A stretch of 58,941 nt of DNA from Pseudanabaena sp. M53BS1SP1A06MG (GCA_020404105.1 JADBWH010000012.1:1-58941), one strand, 5' to 3'; counted from the first letter of the stretch, positions 33,389 to 43,621 are shown. Numbers and translations: made by a program. Notes: generated by a model not told the origin, from the letters alone.

Positions 33389-36106
33389 ATGAACAGCGAT
33401 CGCATCAAAACCAGCATCGAAAATATTTTTCAAGATGAAAGTCGATGGTCACATCAACCATACAAATCAAGGCGAATCATCTTTTGGTATGACCCTGAAC
33501 AGCAATTTCAAGATATTTTCGATCAACTGCAATTCACGTCTGAAAGTACGGCTGAAACTACACCTGAAATAATTAAATATCAACTTGGGGACAACGCCTT
33601 TACGACTAAATATCATCTATTAATCAAACATCCCGATCAAAACTTTTTAATTTATGCTCCCTTTAAAGAGCCAGCCCCTGAAGATAACTGGTTAATTGAC
33701 ATCCAACTCTATAGCCAAACCTTTTCCGCCGATCCTGCCGCTCTCCTATTTGCCGATCTCAACTTCCATCAACGCAGCTTAGAAAATATCATTCGCAATC
33801 ACCTTAAATTTTTTAAGAGTGATAGACGCAAAGATGCAATCTTCAATATGCGCTTAGGGACTGACACTAGCGATCGCGAGTTCCTACTCGCTATGCTCTC
33901 AGTTTTAGCAGGAATCAAAGTTGCCAACGCCGATATGTTATTGCGGCAAGTCCTCTCCGCAGGATTGCTAGAGTCCGATAATAAACACTGGTTAGAGTTT
34001 CAGAAATTTAATTTAGATACAGCATTTTGGGAAATTGTTAAAGAAAGTACGGGCTTTGATTCATCAAAACGCAGTCTTCAAAAGCTATTAAATTCTTTGC
34101 TGATTTCTCATCTGCAAATGACCCTACGCTGCAAACTGCCCGAATCCCTAAGCGCCTATACCCTCCCCTCTAGCCAAAAAGCCTACGCCTTTATCGAGCA
34201 TTGGGCAAACGATCGCACCGATGGCGATCAATGGATATCTCTTATTAAGCAAGTTGAAAAGGAGTTACAGATCCAGAGCGCGATCGCGGACTTACTGCCC
34301 GAACATATTTATCAATCAAATACCTTTGAATGTATTGATTTTATGCTGATGCGAGCCTGTGTCCGCGAAATCAAAGCTCAGGCCAGTGACCTCAAGCGCT
34401 GGCAAAAATGGTTTAATATGCGCCGCACTTTTATCTGGTGCGAAAAATATCCCACCTATGCCAACACCTATGAGGCTCTTGCGGCTGCGATCGAATTACT
34501 AGAAATGAAAGAGTCCTTCTCAATCTCTGCTCCCCTTCTCCCGCACTGGGAGAAGGGGCTGGGGGATGAGGGAAATTCGTCCACATCTGCCTCCAAATTA
34601 TTTAAACTCTATACCCAATCCTTATATCTAGCCGATCGCCTATATCGGAAATTTATTGTCGCCAGCGATGACTCTGTACCAATTTTGCGAGAACAAGGCG
34701 TAATCGAATATATCGAAAATCTCTATGTAAATTGGTTTTTAGATAATTTAGGACAAGCTTGGACAGAGGCGATCGCGCCTTTGCAAGTAAATAATCAAAT
34801 AAATAATCAATGGCAATTAGAAGGCATTCCTTCTCAACAGAAATTCTTCCAAAATTATGTTCAGCAAATTTTGCAAACCAGCGACCGCGAAAAAGTATTT
34901 GTAATTATTTCCGATGCCATGCGCTATGAAGTCGCCAGTGAACTAAAAGAGCAAATTGCAAAAGAACTACGCGGCAATATTGCGATCAAAGCGCAATTGG
35001 GAATCTTACCGAGCATTACCTCATTAGGGATGGCGGCTCTATTATCAGGAACTAGCCTAGAATTTAGCAATGACTTTAAAGATGTATTACGCGATGGTCT
35101 GAGTACCCAAGGCTCAGAAGCACGTCAAAAAGTTTTGCAAAAAACTGCCCAAGTTGATGCAACTGTAATTAGTGCAACGGACTTAATCAAAATGACTGTA
35201 GATGAGGGACGTGAACAAATTAAACCCTATCGACTCATCTATATCTACCACGACAGTATCGATAAGATTAGCCATAAATCTGAGCATCAAGTTATGACAG
35301 CCTGTGAAATGGCGATCGCTGAACTGCTGAAACTTGTGAAGCGCATTTGCAACTCCCTCAATGGAACTCAGGTATTTATTACCGCCGATCATGGTTTTCT
35401 ATACCAACGTAAGGCGATCGCCGAAGCCGATAAACTCCCTTTACCCAACGATAGCGACATCCTCAAAACCAGCCGCCGCTACTATTTGCAAAATTCTTTG
35501 CGAAATTCTTTACAAGATATGTCAACAACATCCCCATCACCCATTACCCATTACCAATCCCCAATCCTAGAATTCGCCATTCCTGATAATACCCAAAACT
35601 TATGTGTAGTCGTTCCTCGTGGTAATCTTCGCTTTGCCAAACAAGGCGGAGGATCGCAATTTGTGCATGGCGGCGCAAGCTTACAGGAAATATGTGTACC
35701 TGTAATTAGTTATCACCATAAACGCTCCGAAAAAGGCAATGAAGATCTCATTCAAAAGGTCGGTGTGCAGATCAATGCGCGTTCCCGTCGCGTTACCAAC
35801 AATCGCTTTAACATCTCCATCTTACAAACCGATCCTGTAATTGGTAGATGGCGATCGCGTAGCATTACGGTCGCTCTCTACGATCCACAAACCAACAGCC
35901 CCATTACCGATATCAAAGCAATAGAACTAAACAGCGATCACCCTCAACCCACAGAACGTGAATTTCCCCAAACCCTCACCGTTACCGTCGGCAATCCTCC
36001 CGTTAGCGCCTATCTAATCATTCGCGATCGCGATGATGATAGTGAACTATTGCGGGAAGCTTGGACAGTAAGTTTGGCAATTTCCAACGACTTTGGCGAT
36101 TTTTAA
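33389..36106 (+). CDS. pglZ: BREX-1 system phosphatase PglZ type A
   Basis: A 905-aa PglZ. It opens with RRIIFWYDPEQQFQDIFDQL, the family N-terminus. The alkaline-phosphatase-like domain holds VFVIISDAMRYEVASEL (D-x-M metal/nucleophile region), SITSLGMAALL and VFITADHGFLYQ (D-H-G metal site). A short translated palindromic repeat lies at about residues 376-395 (APLLPHWEKGLGDEG). PglZ is a core BREX protein needed for host methylation and phage exclusion. It is separated from pglX by about 4.4 kb of cargo. Confidence 0.95.
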   Translation: MNSDRIKTSIENIFQDESRWSHQPYKSRRIIFWYDPEQQFQDIFDQLQFTSESTAETTPEIIKYQLGDNAFTTKYHLLIKHPDQNFLIYAPFKEPAPEDNWLIDIQLYSQTFSADPAALLFADLNFHQRSLENIIRNHLKFFKSDRRKDAIFNMRLGTDTSDREFLLAMLSVLAGIKVANADMLLRQVLSAGLLESDNKHWLEFQKFNLDTAFWEIVKESTGFDSSKRSLQKLLNSLLISHLQMTLRCKLPESLSAYTLPSSQKAYAFIEHWANDRTDGDQWISLIKQVEKELQIQSAIADLLPEHIYQSNTFECIDFMLMRACVREIKAQASDLKRWQKWFNMRRTFIWCEKYPTYANTYEALAAAIELLEMKESFSISAPLLPHWEKGLGDEGNSSTSASKLFKLYTQSLYLADRLYRKFIVASDDSVPILREQGVIEYIENLYVNWFLDNLGQAWTEAIAPLQVNNQINNQWQLEGIPSQQKFFQNYVQQILQTSDREKVFVIISDAMRYEVASELKEQIAKELRGNIAIKAQLGILPSITSLGMAALLSGTSLEFSNDFKDVLRDGLSTQGSEARQKVLQKTAQVDATVISATDLIKMTVDEGREQIKPYRLIYIYHDSIDKISHKSEHQVMTACEMAIAELLKLVKRICNSLNGTQVFITADHGFLYQRKAIAEADKLPLPNDSDILKTSRRYYLQNSLRNSLQDMSTTSPSPITHYQSPILEFAIPDNTQNLCVVVPRGNLRFAKQGGGSQFVHGGASLQEICVPVISYHHKRSEKGNEDLIQKVGVQINARSRRVTNNRFNISILQTDPVIGRWRSRSITVALYDPQTNSPITDIKAIELNSDHPQPTEREFPQTLTVTVGNPPVSAYLIIRDRDDDSELLREAWTVSLAISNDFGDF
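34532..34573. repeat. Palindromic repeat insertion inside pglZ
   Basis: CCCCTTCTCCC (34532-34542) pairs with GGGAGAAGGGG (34548-34558) and is followed by CTGGGGGATGAGGG. It is a typical cyanobacterial repeat, read in frame as PLLPHWEKGLGDEG. A related, degenerate copy lies after pglZ (about 36107-36150). Confidence 0.8.
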
Positions 36107-36231
36107 GGGTCTCCCTCACCCCTAGCCCCTCTCCCATCGAGGGAGTGGGGAACCAGAAAAAATATCTTACTCCCATTCTCCCGTTTTGGGTTTTCCAAAT
36201 AAAGAAATGGCGTAGCCATTTCTTTATTTGG
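36107..36231 (+). repeat. Palindromic repeats between pglZ and brxL
   Basis: A CCCTCACCCCTAGCCCCTCTCC-type repeat (about 36113-36150) is followed by a perfect 17-bp hairpin (36195-36211 with 36215-36231, loop GTA) just before the brxL start. They fill the 137-bp gap. The hairpin may modulate brxL expression. Confidence 0.7.
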
Positions 36232-36243
36232 TATAACTACATC

Positions 36244-38268
36244 ATGGATCAACTAGATATTAAATTAAACCAAGTCTATGCAGGTCGAGTAGTCCGCAAA
36301 GACCTCACCAAAAGGCTCAAAGAAGGGGCAAGTGTGCCTGTGTATGTGCTGGAATACCTACTGGGAATGTACTGTGCTACTGATGATGATCGAGCGATCG
36401 AGCAGGGTATTCAAACTGTCAAAAAAATTCTTGCCGAAAACTATGTCCGTCCTGACGAAGCCGAATCCGTAAAATCAAAAATTCGCGAACGCGGACGCTT
36501 TACTGTGATTGATCGCCTCACCGTTAAACTAAACGAAAAAGCCGATATCTATCAAGCATCATTTACCAATCTGGGGCTAAAATCGGTCAAAGTTGAACCT
36601 GAAATCGTCACTCAAAACCAGAAACTCCTCAGTGGCGGTATTTGGTGCATTGTGCAGATGGAATACGAGTCAGGCGCATCTCCTAGCCCTTTTCTACTCG
36701 CCAGCCTCAAGCCAATCCAAATGCCAAATATTGATATTCAAGAATTATTGGCAGGACGCAGTGCATTTACCCGCAATGAATGGATAGAACTATTATTGCG
36801 ATCGGCAGGACTAGAACCAACGACCTTTAGTGATGAAGCAAAATGGCACTTACTCGCAAGGATGATTCCTCTTTGCGAAAATAACTATAACTGTTGTGAG
36901 TTAGGACCTCGCTCAACGGGCAAATCCCATATTTACAAAGAAATCTCACCAAATACTATCCTCGTTTCAGGTGGAAAAACTACAGTTGCAAATCTGTTCT
37001 ATAACATGGCTTCCCGCCAGATTGGACTAGTAGGTTTATACGATGTGGTCGCCTTCGATGAAGTTGCTGGAATTAACTTTAGCGATAACGATGGCGTGCA
37101 AATTATGAAGGATTACATGGCTTCAGGCTCATTTGCCCGTGGCAAAGCCGAAATTGGCGCTCAAGCCTCAATGGTATTCGTGGGCAATATTAATCAAAGC
37201 GTCGAATCACTGGTCAAAACTTCCCACCTGTTAGCCCCTTTCCCCTCCGCAATGATCGATACCGCCTTCTTTGATCGCTTTCATGCCTATATTCCTGGAT
37301 GGGAAATCCCCAAGTTTAGTCCCGAAAATTTTAGCGATCGCTACGGCTTTATTGTGGACTATCTAGCCGAATGGTTGCGCGAGATGCGGAAGCGTAGTTT
37401 TACCGATGCGATCGATCCCTATTTCCGTTTCGGCAATAACCTCAAACAGCGCGATGTCCAAGCCGTCCGCAAAACAGTATCTGGACTATTAAAATTACTA
37501 TTTCCCGATGGTTCTTTTAACAAAGAAGATTTGCGGGAAGTACTTGTCTATGCCCTCAGAGTAAGGCGACGAATTAAAGAACAACTCAAAAAAATTGGCG
37601 GCATGGAATTCTATGATGTCCATTTCAGCTATATAGATCTAGAAACCCTCGAAGAGCATTTTGTTTCCTTACCAGAACAAGGTGGCATATCCCTTGTCAG
37701 TGAAGATGCTTTGCCAGCAGGACATCTCTATCTGATTAGTGGTGGTGATAGTAACAGCGATAACCAAGCGATCGGTATCTTCAAAATCGAACTGCAAGCA
37801 ATCACAGGCAATGGTAAATTAGTCAGAACAGGTGTCGCCAACAATATGCGGGACAACGTTAATATCGCGTTCAATTACTTTAAAGCCAATGCGAAACGGG
37901 TTAGCGGCACAATCCATGTTGACGGATCGGATTTTCTGTTACAACTACTTGACCTTCAAGGAGTGGGGACACCAGAATACGGAGGACTAGCTCTCTTTAT
38001 TTCCCTTTGCTCCGCATCCCTCAACCGTAATGTGCAAACTCAATTAGCTGTTTTTGGAGAAATGACTCTCGGTGGGACGATTACCCCTGTGAGTAATTTA
38101 GCTGCAAGTTTACAAGTTGCCTTTGATGCAGGCGTAAAGAGGGTTTTGCTACCCATGACCAGTGCGATCGATTTGCCAACCGTTCCCCCCGAACTATTTA
38201 CCAAGTTCCAGACTTCTTTTTACACAGATCCCATTGATGCCGTATTTAAAGCCCTAGCTGTGACCTGA
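36244..38268 (+). CDS. brxL: BREX system Lon-like AAA+ protein BrxL
   Basis: A 674-aa BrxL. The N-terminus DQLDIKLNQVYAGRVVRKDL is typical. The AAA+ core has LGPRSTGKSHIY (Walker A) and VAFDEVAGI (Walker B). The C-terminal Lon-like domain spans about residues 510-674. By hand alignment, its TPEYGGLALF and PVSNLAASLQ segments lack the serine and lysine of the canonical Lon dyad, so it is probably not an active protease; I believe this is common in BrxL. The start is ATG 36244, after the hairpin; the open frame reaching 36061 is mostly repeat DNA. Its 3' end overlaps brxA tail-to-tail. Confidence 0.95.
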   Translation: MDQLDIKLNQVYAGRVVRKDLTKRLKEGASVPVYVLEYLLGMYCATDDDRAIEQGIQTVKKILAENYVRPDEAESVKSKIRERGRFTVIDRLTVKLNEKADIYQASFTNLGLKSVKVEPEIVTQNQKLLSGGIWCIVQMEYESGASPSPFLLASLKPIQMPNIDIQELLAGRSAFTRNEWIELLLRSAGLEPTTFSDEAKWHLLARMIPLCENNYNCCELGPRSTGKSHIYKEISPNTILVSGGKTTVANLFYNMASRQIGLVGLYDVVAFDEVAGINFSDNDGVQIMKDYMASGSFARGKAEIGAQASMVFVGNINQSVESLVKTSHLLAPFPSAMIDTAFFDRFHAYIPGWEIPKFSPENFSDRYGFIVDYLAEWLREMRKRSFTDAIDPYFRFGNNLKQRDVQAVRKTVSGLLKLLFPDGSFNKEDLREVLVYALRVRRRIKEQLKKIGGMEFYDVHFSYIDLETLEEHFVSLPEQGGISLVSEDALPAGHLYLISGGDSNSDNQAIGIFKIELQAITGNGKLVRTGVANNMRDNVNIAFNYFKANAKRVSGTIHVDGSDFLLQLLDLQGVGTPEYGGLALFISLCSASLNRNVQTQLAVFGEMTLGGTITPVSNLAASLQVAFDAGVKRVLLPMTSAIDLPTVPPELFTKFQTSFYTDPIDAVFKALAVT

Positions 38269-38906
38269 TGAAAATCTAGCATCAACAGTAAATAATGTTC
38301 CCAACCATCAGCGATCAATTGATCTCGCAATTCCCTTGGTAAAGGTGCAGGACGAATTTCATATTGCTTTCGATATTGAATTGGATAGAGTAATCCTGCT
38401 CTTACCAATGTGGTGACAATGTGGCTGGCAGTTTTTTGATAAGTAGATTCTGACCAGCTTTTAATCGCTTCCTGTTGCTCATACTTAGTCAGAAAAAAAT
38501 CCTGTAAATCGCGATCGCTTATGACTCTTTCTAGTCTATACAGCTTCTCAATAATTACTTCTCTAATTAGTTCCCTAAGTAATCTATGCTCTCTCAATAT
38601 TGTCCAAAATATTGTCAAACGCTGCACATCAATATTATCACTCGCAATAAATTGAATATACGGCTCTGATAATAAATTGAGCCTTTTTAAAATGATTCTC
38701 AAACTACTTTTACGCGAAGCAAGCGATCGGATTTGCAACAAATCTTTTTGTAGTACCAAATCATGAATATTTTCTAGTGTTTCTCCTCGATCTAATAAAT
38801 TGGCAATTTTGACTGTTTCTATAAAAGCGAAAAGACATCTAGTATAAGTAATATACTCATTCTCAGACTTATTTTCTAAAAATATTTGGTTATTTATACT
38901 AGACAT
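38220..38906 (-). CDS. brxA: BREX protein BrxA (DUF1819)
   Basis: A 228-aa protein of the BrxA/DUF1819 family. Key segments are LLQIRSLASRKSSLRIILKR, RLTIFWTILREHRLLRELI and SESTYQKTASHIVTTLVRAG. BrxA is a small helical DNA-binding protein of type 1 BREX, usually encoded first in the operon beside brxB. Here it is at the opposite end, convergent with brxL and overlapping it by 49 bp, so the locus has been rearranged. It needs its own promoter, which must lie in or near the MITE-like repeats at 38964-39129. Confidence 0.85.
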   Translation of the reverse strand: MSSINNQIFLENKSENEYITYTRCLFAFIETVKIANLLDRGETLENIHDLVLQKDLLQIRSLASRKSSLRIILKRLNLLSEPYIQFIASDNIDVQRLTIFWTILREHRLLRELIREVIIEKLYRLERVISDRDLQDFFLTKYEQQEAIKSWSESTYQKTASHIVTTLVRAGLLYPIQYRKQYEIRPAPLPRELRDQLIADGWEHYLLLMLDFHQVTARALNTASMGSV

Positions 38907-38963
38907 ATTAATGATTTTGATGACAAGGAAATTCTGGCTAGATACTTAGGTAATTGTATCTTC

Positions 38964-39129
38964 TATAGCAGTCCTAAATGAGATGTAAGTAGTTTCTACA
39001 ACTGATTTAGGATTGCTATACGTACATACAAATGGCAGTATAGCGGTCCTAGATCATTTGTAGATTTTTGGGTTTGTGGAAGAACATCCCCTCGGGGTGT
39101 TCTTCCACAAACCATTTAGTATGGCTATA
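38964..39129. mobile_element. MITE-like nested inverted repeats
   Basis: Two adjacent imperfect palindromes have related ends. The first is bounded by TATAGCAGTCCTAAAT (38964) and its inverted copy ending at 39020; the second by TATAGCGGTCCTAGAT (39039-39054) and its inverted copy at 39114-39129. Inside the second is a near-perfect hairpin of about 20 bp (39071-39112, GGTTTGTGGAAGAACA arm). No gene is encoded. The 336-bp brxA-SNF2 gap is largely made of this, so brxA and SNF2 promoters may use it. Confidence 0.65.
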
Positions 39130-39242
39130 GAAAAAATCTAACAACCAAAATAATGCAAAAAATCTAGATTTTGCTATATATTTTGTTGAGTATACTTTAT
39201 TAAATTGAACAAACTTTTGATGCAAACTGATCGTAAAAAACT

Positions 39243-42200
39243 ATGAAAATTCTGCATGGCACTTGGATTCCCGATCATAGTGATAACTTTATCCAGACAG
39301 GTAATTTTTGTATTTGGATAGAGACAACGGAACCGAAGTCGATCGCCAAACGTAAATCATCCAAGTCGGCAAAAGTGGTTGAGAATGGATTGCCAAGACA
39401 TCCTGCAAGTTTAGCTGAATCAGAGTTAAAACCATTTCTGTTTAACGAGCTAGCGATTAAAGATGAGCTTTTGCAAGAAATAACTAATCCCTATATTAGT
39501 AAAAATTCTCCTAAAGAAAAAATTATCTTTCCCAAATACTTTCTCTTGCCGACAAGTGAAAATAAGCCCTTACCGTCCCTAGAATCAGCAAGATATTTAG
39601 AAATTGAAATTCCTGAAAACTTCGCTCTACAGTATTGGCAAATTGACTGTTATCAAGTGACTACATCCGTTAAAACTGACAGTTATAAATATGTACGAGC
39701 AATAAATATTATTAAATTACTGAATGATTTACATTTTATCACCATCAATAATCTTGCGGAAGTTCAGTTAGGTTCTGATTTACTATTTTGGTATCACTAC
39801 ACTCAAGCCCTCAAACAGATTATTCTCAAAGATCAATATATTCCTGCTCTCAAGTATCGAGAAATTGAAGTTAAAGCCACGAAAGCAACTAAAGCTTCTG
39901 CAAAATCTAAAAAAGCAACCAGTCAGGCTCCAAAATTTGAGATTTATCCTGCTTGGGAAATTGTTTCAGAACAATATAGCGAAGAATTAGAGCAGTATGT
40001 GGAATATATGCCCTTCGTCTGTGTTGCAGGATTTAGTGAGCCTAATTCCCAGCCATTATTTAGCGATCGCCGCACCCTATTACAACATTTCTCAGAATCA
40101 GTACTGCATAGTATTATCACGCATACCCCATCGACTGCTCAATTTGACAAACAAGTATTTGACTCTTTACTTCACAAAGCTTTAGATTTTTCTGATAATC
40201 GCTTTGGAGATCCGATGATTGCTAAGGACGCAGCATTAGAGGAGTATCAGCAATGGCAAGCATGGCGACAAAAAATTATTCGCACTCAGTCTGACTCCTC
40301 GTTCTATCTCTGCTTTCAACTACAAGCACCCATCAAAGAAACAGAACCTTGGCAATTGCAATTTCAAGTTGTTCCAAAACAAGATCCTTCTCTGAAATTG
40401 CCCCTAGCGGATTATTGGAAAATGACAGCAGCCAAAAAGAAGACCTTTGAAAAGCAGTTTGGCAAGAACTTTGAACAAAATTTATTATTAAATCTTGGCT
40501 ATGCTGCTAGAATCTATAAACCAATTTGGGAAGGATTAGAAACCGATCATCCCATCGGTCTAAGTCTCAATCTTGATCAAGCCTTTGAATTTCTCAAAGA
40601 ATCCGCTTGGGTTTTAGAAGATGCGGGTTACAAAGTCGTTGTGCCTGCTTGGTGGACACCTGCGGGAAGGCGCAAAGCCAAAATCAAACTCAAAGGATCT
40701 GGCAAAAGTGCTACCAGTTCTAAAACTCAAGCTAAGAGCTACTTTGGTTTTGATCAATTGGTAGAATATCAATACGAATTAGCGATCGGGGATGAAACTA
40801 TTTCCGTCAAGGAATGGGAACAGCTAGTCAATGCAAAAGCGCCCCTAGTCAAATTTCGTGGTGAATGGATTGAACTTGATCGCGACAAAATGCAAGAGAT
40901 GCTCACCTTCTGGCAAGAGCAGGGACAAGGCTCATCGGCAATGAGTCTGATTGACCTGATGAAGCTAACTGCCACTGATGCTGATTACGAAGTCGATCGC
41001 GAAAGTAGCCTTGCCGAAATGCTCTCAAAGTTGCAAGACAAGCAGCAATTTGAACCTATTGAAAATCCACCTCAACTAAATGGAACTCTGCGCGAATACC
41101 AAAAACGTGGCGTTGCATGGTTGCAATATTTAGAAAATCTAGGTTTAAATGGTTGTCTAGCCGATGATATGGGCTTGGGTAAGACGGTGCAAATTATCGC
41201 CAGATTGGTGAATGAGCGAGCCGCCGTCAGTGAAGTTACCGAACCAACTAAAGCCAAAAAATCAGCAAAAACCGCAAAATCCAAAAAAGTTCTTCCCGCC
41301 TTTGCATCAGTAAATGAGATTCCGCCCACGTTACTGATTGCGCCCACATCCGTTGTCGGCAATTGGCAAAAGGAAATCGAGAAATTTGCGCCCCATTTAC
41401 GGGCGATCGTGCATCACGGCAGCGATCGCCTGCAAGATGCTACCGCCTTTCAAGAAGTGTATCAAACCCATGATTTGATCATTACTTCCTTCACCCTCAT
41501 TCGCAAAGACGAAGCTCTATTTAGTTCCGTCAACTGGCATCGGATTGTGATTGATGAAGCCCAAAATATCAAAAATCCTAAAGCTGCTCAAACCAAAGCA
41601 ATTCTCAAGCTAGAATCAAAACATCGTCTTGCTCTTACAGGTACACCCGTTGAAAATCGCCTGCTAGATTTATGGTCAATTTTCAACTTCCTAAATCCCA
41701 ACTATTTGGGAAAAGAAGCCCAGTTTAAAAAATCCTTTGAAACCCCTATTCAAAAAAATAACGATCAGGTTCAAGCAAATGTTCTCAAAAAATTAGTTGA
41801 ACCATTTATTCTCAGGCGCGTTAAAACCGATCAATCGATCATTAAAGACCTGCCCGATAAAATTGAACAAAAGCTCTATACCAACCTCACGAAGGAGCAA
41901 GCATCCCTTTATGAAGTAGTGGTACGCGATGTGGAAAAACAACTCAATGAAGTGGAAGGAATTCAGCGTAAAGGTTTAATTCTCTCGACATTGCTCAAGC
42001 TTAAGCAAATTTGCAATCATCCCCGCCAGTTCTTGCAAGATGGTAGCGATTTTACAACCGAGCGATCGCATAAACTCAGTCGTCTATCAGAAATGATGGA
42101 GGAAGTAATTTCCGAAGGAGAAAGCCTATTAATCTTTACCCAATTTACGGAAATCGGTGATGCGCTCGAAAAATATATCCGCCAAAAGCTGCATTACAAC

Positions 42201-42608
42201 ACCTACTACATTCACGGCGGTACAAATCGCGATAAGCGCGAACGGATGATTACCAAGTTCCAAGATCCAGACACGGAGCCATCGGTATTCATTCTCTCCC
42301 TCAAGGCTGGTGGTGTCGGCATCACCCTCACCAAGGCAAACCACGTTTTCCATTTTGATCGCTGGTGGAATCCCGCCGTTGAAGACCAAGCCACCGATCG
42401 CGCCTTTCGGATTGGACAAAAGAATAATGTCTTTGTCCATAAATTCATCACCATCGGTTCCCTAGAGGAGCGCATCGATCAAATGATTGAGGACAAAAAG
42501 AAACTAGCAGGGGCGATCGTTGGTGCGGATGAGTCTTGGCTCACGGAGCTAGATAACGACAAGTTCAAGCAACTTATCGCCTTGAATAGGAATGCAATTA
42601 TGGATTAG
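39243..42608 (+). CDS. SNF2-family DEAD/DEAH-box helicase
   Basis: A 1121-aa SWI/SNF2 ATPase. A bacterial SNF2-associated N-terminal region (about 1-600) is followed by the motor: DDMGLGKT (Walker A, K647), D771-E-A-Q box, LALTGTPVENR, and motifs V-VI LKAGGVGITLTKA and DQATDRAFRIGQ. It translocates on duplex DNA and may remodel protein-DNA complexes. It is followed by a SWIM zinc-finger gene 63 bp downstream, a recurrent pair in cyanobacteria. Its position between BREX and CRISPR operons is suggestive, but it could be a housekeeping gene. Confidence 0.93.
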   Translation: MKILHGTWIPDHSDNFIQTGNFCIWIETTEPKSIAKRKSSKSAKVVENGLPRHPASLAESELKPFLFNELAIKDELLQEITNPYISKNSPKEKIIFPKYFLLPTSENKPLPSLESARYLEIEIPENFALQYWQIDCYQVTTSVKTDSYKYVRAINIIKLLNDLHFITINNLAEVQLGSDLLFWYHYTQALKQIILKDQYIPALKYREIEVKATKATKASAKSKKATSQAPKFEIYPAWEIVSEQYSEELEQYVEYMPFVCVAGFSEPNSQPLFSDRRTLLQHFSESVLHSIITHTPSTAQFDKQVFDSLLHKALDFSDNRFGDPMIAKDAALEEYQQWQAWRQKIIRTQSDSSFYLCFQLQAPIKETEPWQLQFQVVPKQDPSLKLPLADYWKMTAAKKKTFEKQFGKNFEQNLLLNLGYAARIYKPIWEGLETDHPIGLSLNLDQAFEFLKESAWVLEDAGYKVVVPAWWTPAGRRKAKIKLKGSGKSATSSKTQAKSYFGFDQLVEYQYELAIGDETISVKEWEQLVNAKAPLVKFRGEWIELDRDKMQEMLTFWQEQGQGSSAMSLIDLMKLTATDADYEVDRESSLAEMLSKLQDKQQFEPIENPPQLNGTLREYQKRGVAWLQYLENLGLNGCLADDMGLGKTVQIIARLVNERAAVSEVTEPTKAKKSAKTAKSKKVLPAFASVNEIPPTLLIAPTSVVGNWQKEIEKFAPHLRAIVHHGSDRLQDATAFQEVYQTHDLIITSFTLIRKDEALFSSVNWHRIVIDEAQNIKNPKAAQTKAILKLESKHRLALTGTPVENRLLDLWSIFNFLNPNYLGKEAQFKKSFETPIQKNNDQVQANVLKKLVEPFILRRVKTDQSIIKDLPDKIEQKLYTNLTKEQASLYEVVVRDVEKQLNEVEGIQRKGLILSTLLKLKQICNHPRQFLQDGSDFTTERSHKLSRLSEMMEEVISEGESLLIFTQFTEIGDALEKYIRQKLHYNTYYIHGGTNRDKRERMITKFQDPDTEPSVFILSLKAGGVGITLTKANHVFHFDRWWNPAVEDQATDRAFRIGQKNNVFVHKFITIGSLEERIDQMIEDKKKLAGAIVGADESWLTELDNDKFKQLIALNRNAIMD

Positions 42609-42671
42609 ATAAGATTGCTGTACTTCTCTCAGCAATCATTTACAAATTTAGGAATAGTTAGGAGTAAAACA

Positions 42672-43511
42672 ATGGCAAAACACAGTCGCACATGGTGGGG
42701 TCAAGAATTCATTAGCGCCCTCGAATCCTTCACCGATTCAGGTAGACTCCAACGCGGTCGTTCCTATTCTGGAGACAGTCGAATTCTCCATTTTCAGATC
42801 ACCAAAGGACTCGCCACGGCAACTATTCGCGGTAATGTCAATCCTTATTTTGGAGTTTATAAAGAACCACTCTATGAGACTGAAGTAAATATGACCGCGA
42901 TCGCCGCCAAAGACTGGACAAAAATTATTGCCAATATGTCCTCCAAGGCAAGTGTAGTCGCCAGATTATTGCTTAACGAAGTACCTGAAAATATTGAAGA
43001 TAGTTTTACCGCCGTCGGGAAACACCTACTGCCCTATAGTCGCAAAGATTTTCATACGGAATGTTCCTGTCCCGACTATTCCAATCCTTGCAAACATATC
43101 GCAGGGCTATGTTACCGACTTGCTGGTGAAATGGATCAGAATCCATTTCTGCTATTTGAGATGCGTGGTATATCCAAAGAAGATTTGCAAGCAGAACTAC
43201 TCAAATCGCCCCTCGGTAAAGCCCTAGCCTCAGAATTGGGCGATCGCACTCTTGCCCCAGAACCATCAACCTCTTACTTCACCAAACCGCAAACCATAGC
43301 GATCGCCGAACCCCCTACTCTCAAACAATTTTGGCAAGGACACAAGCGCTTACCATCAGCAGTTCCCTTTGTTACTCCTGCGAGTGTATCGGCGATCGCG
43401 ATCAAAAAACAAGGGGATTATCCACCATTTTGGCATAAAGATAATTCCTTTATCGAAACCATGGAAGAACTCTATACTCGCGTCAAAACGAAGAATTCAT
43501 CACTGTTATAG
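42672..43511 (+). CDS. SWIM zinc-finger domain protein, partner of the SNF2 helicase
   Basis: A 279-aa protein. The SWIM motif C-x-C-x(n)-C-x-H is visible in ECSCPDYSNPCKHIAGLCY. It begins TWWGQEFISALESF, typical of SWIM proteins encoded next to SNF2 helicases. SWIM domains bind DNA or protein partners. The start is set by TAGGAG at 42659-42664, 7 bp before the ATG; an upstream TTG frame (42615) is rejected. Confidence 0.88.
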   Translation: MAKHSRTWWGQEFISALESFTDSGRLQRGRSYSGDSRILHFQITKGLATATIRGNVNPYFGVYKEPLYETEVNMTAIAAKDWTKIIANMSSKASVVARLLLNEVPENIEDSFTAVGKHLLPYSRKDFHTECSCPDYSNPCKHIAGLCYRLAGEMDQNPFLLFEMRGISKEDLQAELLKSPLGKALASELGDRTLAPEPSTSYFTKPQTIAIAEPPTLKQFWQGHKRLPSAVPFVTPASVSAIAIKKQGDYPPFWHKDNSFIETMEELYTRVKTKNSSLL

Positions 43512-43621
43512 GACTTATCGCAAGTCGAGCGAATTTACTAGATTAGAGGTAGATGCGGAAGCTCGCACCCCGTCTACCCAAGATTTAACCAAAGTATCAA
43601 TGACATAGTTTAGGCTATGCT

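Noticed and set aside
36061-36243. Longer N-terminus for BrxL from 36061
   Set aside because: It would overlap pglZ and run through repeat DNA; ATG 36244 matches the family start.
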